Positions 43,651-51,113 of a stretch of DNA of 64,000 nucleotides are shown piece after piece. The position numbers were made by a program, and so were the translations under genes. Origin of the DNA: Mycobacterium sp. SMC-8 (GTDB lineage Bacteria; Actinomycetota; Actinomycetes; Mycobacteriales; Mycobacteriaceae); contig NZ_CP079865.1 in NCBI RefSeq assembly GCF_025263565.1, positions 3,534,001 through 3,598,000 of the forward strand. The letters are read 5' to 3'. The notes under the pieces were generated by a model. It saw only the letters and a program-made list of their open reading frames with translations. It did not search any database and had not been told where the DNA came from. Positions within the stretch are counted from its first letter, which is position 1; each line of letters begins with the position of its first letter.

Positions 43651-44691
43651 GTGGACCGCTACGAACTGCGCAGGCTGGACTACAGCCTGTCCGAGGACCA
43701 TCAGGCCCTCCAGGCGGCCTATAGAGACTTCTTCGCCACCCGCTGCACCATCGAGACGGTGCGCGCCGCCGAGGAGTCCGGCTTCGACAAGAGCCTGTGG
43801 GAGCGGTTGTGCGCCATGGGGGCCACGACGATGGCGCTTCCGGAGTCCGTGGGCGGTGACGGGGCCACGCTGGTGGACCTGACGCTGGTCGCCGAGGAGG
43901 TCGGGCGCTCACTGGCGCCGGTGCCGTGGATCGACCACGTCGTGGCGGCCCGGCTGCTGGCCCGTCTCGGCGGTGTCGACGTCGAGATCGTCGACGGCCG
44001 GCAGATCGTCGCACTGGATCCGCAGCAGGACAACGGCTCCGGGGTCAGGTTGATCCCGGCGGGCTCCGTCGCCGACCACGTCGTGGTCCGCGACGGGGAC
44101 GACGTCGTGCTCTGCGGGTTCTCGACCCGTCCGGCCCGGGTCGACAACATCGGCAAGCTGCCGATGGCGTGGGTGGATCCCGCCGGTGCCGACAGCCGCA
44201 CGGTGCTGGGCAGCGGGCCGGAGGCGCTGGCCGAATACCGACGCGCGCTGGATGAATGGCGCCTGTTGACCGGTGCGGCACTGGTCGGACTTGTCGAGGA
44301 GACCATGACCATCGCTGCGGAGTTCTCCAAGACGCGCTACACGCTCGGTGTGCCGATCTCGACGCTGCAGGCGATCTCGCATCCGCTGGCGAACATCGCG
44401 ATCACCGTGCAGGGTGGCCGCAACCTGGCTCGCCGCGCGGCCTGGTTCCTCGACAACGAGCCCGACGAACGCCGGGAACTGGCGCCGTCGGTGTTCGTGT
44501 TCATGGCAGAGGAGGCTGCCAAGGCTGCCACGATGGCCGTCCACGTCCAGGGCGGTCTCGGGGTTTCCGCCGAGGCCGCCGCGACGGCGTACCTGGTTCG
44601 GGCCAGGGGGTGGGCGGTTGCCGGCGGCGATCCGGGTGCCACCGCCAAGTACATCGCCGGCATCGTGGCCGAGCGCGAGGGACGGAGCTGA
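43651..44691 (+). CDS. Acyl-CoA dehydrogenase-like small subunit
   Basis: A 346-residue ACAD-type protein. The N-terminal helical domain and the C-terminal KTRYTLGVPISTLQAISHPLAN and VHVQGGLGVSAEA are recognisable, but the C-terminal catalytic Y-E-G-T/S motif is missing and the protein ends about 30 residues short of typical enzymes. Such short ACADs occur as one half of heteromeric actinobacterial enzymes. The next gene, 4 bp downstream, is probably its partner. Confidence 0.85.
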   Translation: MDRYELRRLDYSLSEDHQALQAAYRDFFATRCTIETVRAAEESGFDKSLWERLCAMGATTMALPESVGGDGATLVDLTLVAEEVGRSLAPVPWIDHVVAARLLARLGGVDVEIVDGRQIVALDPQQDNGSGVRLIPAGSVADHVVVRDGDDVVLCGFSTRPARVDNIGKLPMAWVDPAGADSRTVLGSGPEALAEYRRALDEWRLLTGAALVGLVEETMTIAAEFSKTRYTLGVPISTLQAISHPLANIAITVQGGRNLARRAAWFLDNEPDERRELAPSVFVFMAEEAAKAATMAVHVQGGLGVSAEAAATAYLVRARGWAVAGGDPGATAKYIAGIVAEREGRS

Positions 44692-44694
44692 ACA

Positions 44695-45885
44695 GTGGAT
44701 TTCTCACGGGTGGAGCTCTCGGACGACGAGCAGAAGTTCCAGGACGAGGTCCGGTCCTTCCTGAGCGAGATCGTCACCGAGGAGGTGATCCGCCGGGACC
44801 GGGAGACCGGCGACAACTTCGATGAGGGCGTGCACCTCGCGCTCGGCGCGGCGGGTTACCTCGATCGTGACTGGAACCCGGCCACCGAGCGGCCGTTCAC
44901 ACGGGTGCAGCGACGGATCTGGGAACTGGAGAAACGCCGCGCCCAAGTGCCCTGGGTGACGTCCGGGACCACCGCGATGATCACCAAGTCGGTGGAGAAG
45001 TTCGGCTCACCTGAGCTCAAAGACGAAGTGCTGCCGCGTGTCTACAGTGGGCACGTGCGGTTGTGCCTGGGCTACACCGAGCCCGAGGGTGGCTCGGATG
45101 TCGCGACGTGTAAGACCCGGGCGGTGCGCGACGGGGACCAGTGGATCATCAATGGATCGAAGATGTTCACCACCGGCGCCCACAATTGCCAGTACGTCTT
45201 CCTGATCACCAACACCGATCCGGGCGCGCCGAAACATAAGAGTCTCACCATGTTTCTGGTGCCGCTGGATACCCCGGGGATCGAGATCCAAGGTATCCGC
45301 ACCGTCGACGGCGACCGCACCAACATCGTCTACTACAGCGACGTCCGAATCGACGACCGGTACCGGCTGGGCGAGGTCAACGGCGGGTGGGCGGTGGTGC
45401 GCGAGCCGCTCAACGCCGAGCACGGTGACGTCGCCGCCGCGGACGACGGTCTGGCCGACGTGTCGATCATGATGCACCAGGCCATGTTCATGGCCGCTGC
45501 GGTCGATAAGACCGCACAGAAGTCGACGGTCCCTGACCCCAACGGCCGAAGGCTGATCGACGACGGCGCCGTCGCCTACCGACTGGGCCGCAGCGTGGCC
45601 CGGCTCGAGGCTTCCCTGTCGGCGCCGTCGATCTTCGGCCGGGTCGCGCTGGCGCAGACCATGCGCGACATCTCACCGGACCTGATGGACGTCATGGGCG
45701 CCGCCTCGGCGTTGCCGGTGGGCACCGATGGCGCCGCCGACGACGGGGCGTCCGAGTACATCTACCGGTTCGCGCCGCTGGTCGGGATCTACGGCGGCAC
45801 CCTGGAGGTGTTCCGCAACATGATCGCGCAGTACGTGCTGGGCCTGGGCAAGCCGAACTACTCACCGCCGCGCACAGCGTCCTGA
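44695..45885 (+). CDS. Acyl-CoA dehydrogenase, partner subunit
   Basis: A 396-residue ACAD with CLGYTEPEGGSDVATC, FTTGAHNCQYVFLI and VGIYGGTLEVFRN. The catalytic Glu position reads Gly (Y-G-G-T), as in several heteromeric steroid-CoA dehydrogenase subunits whose base lies elsewhere. GTG 44695 is 4 bp after the preceding stop. Last gene of the operon that starts at 39027; a bidirectional hairpin follows. Confidence 0.88.
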   Translation: MDFSRVELSDDEQKFQDEVRSFLSEIVTEEVIRRDRETGDNFDEGVHLALGAAGYLDRDWNPATERPFTRVQRRIWELEKRRAQVPWVTSGTTAMITKSVEKFGSPELKDEVLPRVYSGHVRLCLGYTEPEGGSDVATCKTRAVRDGDQWIINGSKMFTTGAHNCQYVFLITNTDPGAPKHKSLTMFLVPLDTPGIEIQGIRTVDGDRTNIVYYSDVRIDDRYRLGEVNGGWAVVREPLNAEHGDVAAADDGLADVSIMMHQAMFMAAAVDKTAQKSTVPDPNGRRLIDDGAVAYRLGRSVARLEASLSAPSIFGRVALAQTMRDISPDLMDVMGAASALPVGTDGAADDGASEYIYRFAPLVGIYGGTLEVFRNMIAQYVLGLGKPNYSPPRTAS

Positions 45886-45892
45886 ATCTCGC

Positions 45893-45949
45893 CGAAATTG
45901 CATTCCAGCAGGGGTTTACTCGATATTGCGCTGCTGGAATGCAATTTCG
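45893..45949. repeat. Perfect 19 bp inverted repeat, covarying copy of the family
   Basis: Arms 45893-45911 (CGAAATTGCATTCCAGCAG) and 45931-45949 are exact reverse complements, with a 19-base loop. Compared with the copies at 36 kb and 51 kb, C-to-T in the first arm is matched by G-to-A in the second, and the inner end differs on both sides, so pairing is kept. It lies between convergent fadE and thiolase genes. Confidence 0.8.
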
Positions 45950-45956
45950 CGGAAGT

Positions 45957-47102
45957 CTAAGTAGTGAGGATCGTCGCGCCCGCGGTGCCCGGCGCTCCGT
46001 ACAACTGTGCGAAACCGACTTTCGGCTCGCCGGGGATCTGCCGGTCACCGGCCTGCCCGCGCAACTGCCGGACGATTTCGTGCACCTGCCGCAGCCCGGA
46101 TGCGCCGATCGGCTCACCATTGGCCAGCAGCCCGCCGTCGGTGTTGACCGGCATCGCCCCGCCGATCTCGGTGGCACCGTCGCTGATCAGCTTCTCCTGG
46201 TCGCCGTCGGCGCAGAAGCCGGCCTCAGCCATGTGGATGATCTCGGCGCCGGCGTCGGTGTCCTGCAACTGGATCACGTCCACGTCGGACGGTTCGATAC
46301 CCGCTTTCTCGAACGCCGCGCGGGAGGCGTAGACGGTGGGCGCGACATCCTCGTCGACCGGTGCGAACGTCGTATTCACCTCGTAGGCACCGTATTTGCG
46401 GGTACGGACCTCCACTGCGCGCACGAAGATCGGCTTGTCGGTGTACCGGTGCGCGAGGTCGGCCCGGCACATGACCACCGCGGCGGCGCCTTCGTCGGGG
46501 GAGCAGAACATGTACTGCGTCAGCGGGTAGTTCAGCATCGGCGAGTCCAGGATCACGTCCTCGTCCATCGGCTTACGCCGGAATGCGTTGGGATTGAGCG
46601 CGCCGTTGCGCAGGTTCTTGTTGACCACCTTCGCCAGCGTGCGATGGCTGATGCCGTGCTCGTGCAGGTAGCGGTTGGCCTTCATGCCGAAGAACTGCGT
46701 AGTCAGGTACTGGCCGTTCTCGGCGTACCAGCTGGGCATGCCGACCAGGCCGGGATCTTCGGTGAACGCGCCGCGCGGATGCTTGTCCAGCCCCACTGCG
46801 ATGCCGATATCGTAGTCGCCCAAGCGGATTCCGTCGGCGCAGGCCTTGGTGGCGCTCGCGGCCGTCGCGCAGGCGTTGAACACGTTGGTGAACGGGATGC
46901 CGGACAGTCCGACCATGCCGACGATGGCATCCGGGTTGGCGACCGTCCAGCTGCCACCAACGCCGAACTGGATGTCGTTCCAGGACACACCCGCATCCGT
47001 GACGGCGGCGGTGATCGCGTCGACCCCCATCTGCATGGCGGTCTTTCCCTCGAACCGGCCGAACGGGTGGAGTCCGACCCCGATGATCGCGACGTCGTGC
47101 AT
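45957..47102 (-). CDS. Thiolase-like protein (SCP-x/lipid-transfer type), non-canonical
   Basis: A 381-residue thiolase-fold protein. The reactive Cys is kept in FNACATAASATKA, but the position of the catalytic His (G-H-P-x-G) reads DGGLLANGEPIGASGL, with Glu. There is no N-E-A-F motif; LQDTDAGAEI stands there. Actinobacterial Ltp-type proteins of this fold include retro-aldolases of steroid side-chain pathways (from memory), so carbon-carbon cleavage other than thiolysis is possible. ATG 47102 follows GGAAAGGA. A thioesterase-like gene lies 35 bp upstream. Confidence 0.85.
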   Translation of the reverse strand: MHDVAIIGVGLHPFGRFEGKTAMQMGVDAITAAVTDAGVSWNDIQFGVGGSWTVANPDAIVGMVGLSGIPFTNVFNACATAASATKACADGIRLGDYDIGIAVGLDKHPRGAFTEDPGLVGMPSWYAENGQYLTTQFFGMKANRYLHEHGISHRTLAKVVNKNLRNGALNPNAFRRKPMDEDVILDSPMLNYPLTQYMFCSPDEGAAAVVMCRADLAHRYTDKPIFVRAVEVRTRKYGAYEVNTTFAPVDEDVAPTVYASRAAFEKAGIEPSDVDVIQLQDTDAGAEIIHMAEAGFCADGDQEKLISDGATEIGGAMPVNTDGGLLANGEPIGASGLRQVHEIVRQLRGQAGDRQIPGEPKVGFAQLYGAPGTAGATILTT

Positions 47103-47137
47103 GGTGTGAGAGTCCTTTCCGCGGTGTCGGTTACGGC

Positions 47138-47947
47138 CTACTGGCGCCGGCGGACCAGCTGGGCCTGTTGGATGGCCGCCACCGGTCCGGTTTCGTCGAA
47201 CAACATCCCGCGCGACACTCCGACTCCGTCGTCGCCGTAGTGGTTCTCCGAGCGGACCCCGATCCACGGGCCCGCCGGCAGCCGGTGGAGGTGCACGGCG
47301 AGGTCGGTGTTGAGAAAGGTGTACCGGCCGGTGTCGAGCCGGCTGCCCATGCCGTTGGCGATATCGGCGACGGAGAACAAACGCTGAGCGGGAGTCATCT
47401 CCTCGCCGGCGACGAGGTCGACCAGCGGGCACGCCCAGCACTCGGCCCGCGCGCTGTTGAGAATGTCGTTGAGCCAGCGCCAGTCCAGGCTCTGGATGTA
47501 AGTCCGCTCAGCGCCGTCGTCGGGCAGGCGGCGCCGGCCCTCGCCGACCGGTCGCATCGGTTTGGCGGGGGAGTCCGGCAGCGGCCCGGCCTCCGATCGC
47601 TGGAACCGCCACGCCGATGCGGTCGCGACCGGCCTGGGTGTCCCGTCCGGCCCGTCCGCGAGCATCTCGGCGCCGACCAACTCGATCTTGCGGCCGGGAC
47701 GTTCGACGGCGGCGCGCACCCACAGGTCGCCGGCGACCGGTACCGGGCCCAGCAGATCGACCACGACGCGGCTCAGACGCATGTCGTCACGCGGGGCGCA
47801 GTGCTCGGCCGCCCGGACCAGCAGTGCCGACACCGGTGCGGCGTTCTGCATGTCGGATCCCCACGTGCTTATGACGTGCTCGGATGCCGCGAACTTCTCT
47901 CCGCGGGCGTCGTCGGAGTCGACGAGGTCGTAATAGGCGTCGGTCAC
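47138..47947 (-). CDS. Double-hotdog acyl-CoA thioesterase-like protein
   Basis: A 269-residue protein. The N-terminal half (VVVDLLGPVPVAGDLWVRA, with KIELVGAEML) and C-terminal half (TFLNTDLAVHLHRLPAGPWIGV) each resemble a hotdog fold of the TesB/4HBT_3 type. The Asp in FLNTDLAVHLHR suits the second hotdog active site. GTG 47947 follows AGGACGGGAC; the frame extends to 48037 without a better site. It could release CoA from a pathway intermediate. Operon with the thiolase-like gene. Confidence 0.78.
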   Translation of the reverse strand: MTDAYYDLVDSDDARGEKFAASEHVISTWGSDMQNAAPVSALLVRAAEHCAPRDDMRLSRVVVDLLGPVPVAGDLWVRAAVERPGRKIELVGAEMLADGPDGTPRPVATASAWRFQRSEAGPLPDSPAKPMRPVGEGRRRLPDDGAERTYIQSLDWRWLNDILNSARAECWACPLVDLVAGEEMTPAQRLFSVADIANGMGSRLDTGRYTFLNTDLAVHLHRLPAGPWIGVRSENHYGDDGVGVSRGMLFDETGPVAAIQQAQLVRRRQ

Positions 47948-48439
47948 GTCCCGTCCTGTCTTGCACACGGCGGCCACCAGCAGGATAGGATGACTTTTAC
48001 CGAAAGCACAACTGGATGGCTTACAGGACGCGGCCATGGCCGGCGTGGAGGCACAGCATGACTCCGGCGGGGAGAGAGGGTCGCGGCCAAGATGATCATC
48101 TCGATCGACCCGTGGAACACCACGTGATGCGCAGCCTGGTCAGCGGTGACGGTTTCGATGTGCCGCAGGACTTCTCGGTCTACTTCCGGTCGATGTGATC
48201 GCCGAACGCTGGGGTGGCCGGAGAAGTACCGGCAGCAGGTCAGGCTGTCGACGAGGCGCTGCACCGTGAGCCGGACCAGATCGACATGTCGGAGTCCGGC
48301 ACGCAGGCGATGGACGAAACGGTGACGAAGCTGGTGGGCAGTGCGGCGCTGACATTCGCGCGCCATCTCGTTCAGTGGCAGCAGCTGCCGCGCTACGAAG
48401 TCGTGGGTGAACGTTCGGGTGCGGATCCTGCGGTGAAAC
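47948..48439. pseudogene. Probable decayed gene between thioesterase and NYN genes
   Basis: This 492 bp gap has stretches with strong GC in the third codon position on the plus strand but no long open frame. Readable pieces are MIISIDPWNTT (stop, about 48091-48126), then MRSLVSGDGFDVPQDFSVYF to the stop at 48198, then DEALHREPDQIDMSE to LSVGR in another frame, ending at 48456. The pieces shift frame between them, as in an old frameshifted gene. I do not recognise the family. It could instead be non-coding. Confidence 0.35.
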
Positions 48440-48814
48440 TCAGCGTGGGTCGATGAGCTCGCGGAAGCGTTCGGCCGGGAAGACCGTCGCACCCGCCGCG
48501 CGAACCCGCTCGGACAATGCGCGATCCGATGTGGCGACCCGGATCTGCTCCGGATGCGGGTCGTCGCGAACCATCCGGGCGATCTCGTCGTCGGCGGAGT
48601 TCGGTGCGGGTGACGGTGCGCTCGTCACCGCGACCACTGTGGACTCGATGGGTGGGGACGGGGGACGCTCGAACACCACCGTCACCTCGGCGTCGTCATC
48701 GGCCGCCCACCGATCGAGGGACTCCACAAGGTTGGCCATCGCGCGGTGCCGGTCGCGCCACCAGCCGTCGGGGCGCGAACCGATGACGTTCATGCCATCG
48801 ACAATCCAGCGCAT
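48440..48814 (-). CDS. NYN-domain (YacP-like) RNase family protein
   Basis: A 124-residue PIN-like NYN protein. It has WIVDGMNVIGSRPDGWW with the first acidic residue, a central DAEVTVVFE strand, and IRVATSDRALSERV with the second conserved Asp. The family includes RNases such as YacP/Rae1. ATG 48814 is used since the motif begins there. It is a single gene divergent from the molybdopterin oxidoreductase; the 41 bp gap must hold both promoters. Confidence 0.82.
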   Translation of the reverse strand: MRWIVDGMNVIGSRPDGWWRDRHRAMANLVESLDRWAADDDAEVTVVFERPPSPPIESTVVAVTSAPSPAPNSADDEIARMVRDDPHPEQIRVATSDRALSERVRAAGATVFPAERFRELIDPR

Positions 48815-48855
48815 TGTGCTCAGACTAGCGAATATCAGCACGGGAAGGCGATCGG

Positions 48856-49887
48856 ATGTCCGAGGTGGTCCAGAAGAGCACGTTCTGCCGGATCTGCGAG
48901 CCGCTGTGCGGCATGATCGCCACCGTCGAGGACGGCACGCTGACCGCGCTGCGCCCGGACAAGGAGCATCCGTTGTCGGCCGGTTTCGCCTGCCAGAAGG
49001 GCATCGCGTTCACCGGGGTCGTCAATGACCCTGATCGGGTGACCACGCCGATGCGGCGCACACCCGCCGGATTCGTGCCGGTGGGGTGGGAGGAAGCGCT
49101 CACCGACATCACCGCAAGGCTGTCGACGGTGCTGCATGACCGGGGTCCTGGCGCCGTCGGCTGGTACATGGGCAATCCGGGCGCGTTCAGCTATTCGCAC
49201 GTGCTCTCGATACTTGCCTTCATCAAGGGCCTGGGTGCGAGCACCCACTTCTACACAGCGTCCTCGCAGGACACCAACAGCCGGCTGATGGCCAGTCAGC
49301 TGCTCTACGGCACCCCGACCTCGGTACCCATTCCGGACCTGACCCGCACCGACCTCCTCGTCGTGATCGGCGCCAATCCGGTGGTTTCCCACGGGAGTTT
49401 CCTGACCGCGCCGCGCATCAAGGACCGGATGCACGACATCGTCCGGCGGGGCGGCCGCGTCGTGGTGATCGATCCCCGCAAGACCGAGACGGCGGTCCAG
49501 TTCGAGTGGTGCGGCATCGTGCCCGACACCGACGCGTTGCTGTTGCTGTCGCTGCTGCACGTGATGTTCGCCGAGGAACTTGCGCACACGTGCGAAATCA
49601 CCACCCGCGCAGACGGTCTCGACTGGCTGGGGGATCAGGTGGCGCCGTTTGAACCCGAGGCCACCGCGGCCCGCACCGGGATCGACCCCGAGGTGGTGCG
49701 CGGGCTGGCCCGTGACCTCGCGACGACCCCACGCGCAGCCGTCTACGGGCGACTGGGGACCTGTGTCGGCCGGCACGGCACCCTGACGTCCTACCTGATC
49801 GACGTCGTCAACCTCGTCGCGGGCAACTTCGACGTCCCGGGCGGTTCGGTCATCAGCGAAAGGGTCTGCCGGGACAGCGGTGGGTGA
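48856..49887 (+). CDS. Molybdopterin oxidoreductase, N-terminal part (split gene)
   Basis: A 343-residue N-terminal half of a molybdopterin dinucleotide oxidoreductase of about 720 residues. The [4Fe-4S] motif is CRICEPLCGM with the fourth Cys in FACQKG; the Mo-cofactor domain includes YMGNPGAFSYSH and VVIGANPVVSH. The frame stops with TGA at 49885 in the middle of the cofactor domain, just after NLVAGNFDVPGGSV, and continues in another frame 1 bp back. ATG 48856 fits the family start. Formate dehydrogenase- or polysulfide reductase-like; substrate not known. Confidence 0.85.
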   Translation: MSEVVQKSTFCRICEPLCGMIATVEDGTLTALRPDKEHPLSAGFACQKGIAFTGVVNDPDRVTTPMRRTPAGFVPVGWEEALTDITARLSTVLHDRGPGAVGWYMGNPGAFSYSHVLSILAFIKGLGASTHFYTASSQDTNSRLMASQLLYGTPTSVPIPDLTRTDLLVVIGANPVVSHGSFLTAPRIKDRMHDIVRRGGRVVVIDPRKTETAVQFEWCGIVPDTDALLLLSLLHVMFAEELAHTCEITTRADGLDWLGDQVAPFEPEATAARTGIDPEVVRGLARDLATTPRAAVYGRLGTCVGRHGTLTSYLIDVVNLVAGNFDVPGGSVISERVCRDSGG

Positions 49888-51035
49888 ACGTCGGCATGGG
49901 CGCACTCTTGCGGCGGACCTACCGGCGCCGGCGTTCTCGCATCGGCGGCTTCCGGGCAGTCATCGGCTCCGAGCCGGCGGCGCTGATGGCCAAGGAGATG
50001 ACCACCCCGGGCGAGCGCCAGATCCGGGCGATGTTCATCAGTGCGGGCAACCCGGTGTTGTCGGTGCCCAACGGTGACGAGCTCGCCGCGGCTCTGGACT
50101 CGTCGGAACTAGCTGTCGCATTGGACTTCTACCTGACCGAGACCTCGGCTCACTGCGATTACGTCCTTCCGGTGACGACCATGTACGAACGCGACGACTT
50201 TCCGCTGACCTTCCAGCCGTTCCAGGCCACACCGTTTCGTCAGGCCACCGAAGCGGTGATCGCGCCTGTGGGCCAGGCCCGGCAGGAGTGGGAGATCGTC
50301 GGCGAGCTGATACACCGGTTGTCGGGGCAGTCACGCGTCTTCGCGGCCCTGATCGGGGCGGGACGCGTGTCGAAGCGGCTCGGGGTGCCGTTCACACCGC
50401 GGCGGCTCGCCGACGGGATCATCCGTCTCTGTGCGGGCGGTGACCGCTTCGGACTGCGCCGTGGCGGGCTGACCTTCGCCCGGCTGACGCGCGACCACCC
50501 GCACGGGACGGTCCTCTCGCCGCATCTGAGAACCGGGGTGCTCAAGGAAACGGTCTCCTACCTGAACGGCCGGATCCACCTGCCTCACAGCGACATCGAA
50601 CGTGAGATCGCCATGCTGGCCGTGCCGAACGCGCCGGCGGACTACCCGCTGAGGATGATCGGGATGCGCGAGCCGCGTTCGGAGAATTCGTGGATGCACA
50701 ACGCCCCGCTGCTGATGCGCGGCGACCGTAGCCCGCACGGGCTGATGAACGCCGACGACGCCGCCGACCTCTCGATCGGCGATGGCAGCGAGGTCAAGGT
50801 GAGCTCACCCTACGGCCGGATCACCGTGCCCATTACGCTGACCAGGGACATCGTGGCCGGGGTGATCGCGCTGCCACACGGCTGGGGGCACAACGGATCC
50901 GGCGGATGGCAGCTCGCGAATCGGGCCGGCGGCCCCAACGTCAACCAGTTGACCTCCAGCGAGCCCGGTGACGTGGAATCGCTGTCCGGGATGGCGTGGC
51001 TGACCGGCGTACCGGTCCGTGTCGAACCTGTGTGA
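49884..51035 (+). CDS. Molybdopterin oxidoreductase, C-terminal part (split gene)
   Basis: A 383-residue C-terminal continuation of the upstream gene, with MFISAGNPVLSVPNGDELA, CDYVLPVTTMYERDDF, NSWMHNAPLLM and the molybdopterin dinucleotide-binding end HGWGHNGSGGW. On its own it lacks the iron-sulfur and first cofactor domains, so it can hardly be an independent enzyme. The first start (GTG 49884) overlaps the upstream TGA. Homologues are normally one chain, so this is a frameshift, a sequencing error, or a coupled two-piece enzyme. Confidence 0.82.
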   Translation: MNVGMGALLRRTYRRRRSRIGGFRAVIGSEPAALMAKEMTTPGERQIRAMFISAGNPVLSVPNGDELAAALDSSELAVALDFYLTETSAHCDYVLPVTTMYERDDFPLTFQPFQATPFRQATEAVIAPVGQARQEWEIVGELIHRLSGQSRVFAALIGAGRVSKRLGVPFTPRRLADGIIRLCAGGDRFGLRRGGLTFARLTRDHPHGTVLSPHLRTGVLKETVSYLNGRIHLPHSDIEREIAMLAVPNAPADYPLRMIGMREPRSENSWMHNAPLLMRGDRSPHGLMNADDAADLSIGDGSEVKVSSPYGRITVPITLTRDIVAGVIALPHGWGHNGSGGWQLANRAGGPNVNQLTSSEPGDVESLSGMAWLTGVPVRVEPV

Positions 51036-51040
51036 CATTC

Positions 51041-51103
51041 CGCCGAAATCGCATTCCACGCGGCTTTGTCGCGAAAGTTGCAGCGTGGAATGCGATTTCG
51101 GCG
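51041..51103. repeat. Perfect 21 bp inverted repeat, copy 3 of the family
   Basis: Arms 51041-51061 and 51083-51103 are exact reverse complements around a 21-base loop. The arm core CGAAATCGCATTCCACG is the same as at 36185. It lies between the convergent molybdopterin oxidoreductase and CoA transferase genes. Confidence 0.8.
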
Positions 51104-51113
51104 CGAGGTTGGG

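Noticed and set aside
48214..48456. An 80-codon plus-strand open frame at the end of the suspected decayed gene
   Set aside because: It overlaps the supported NYN gene, has no good ribosome site, and reads as one fragment of a broken frame.
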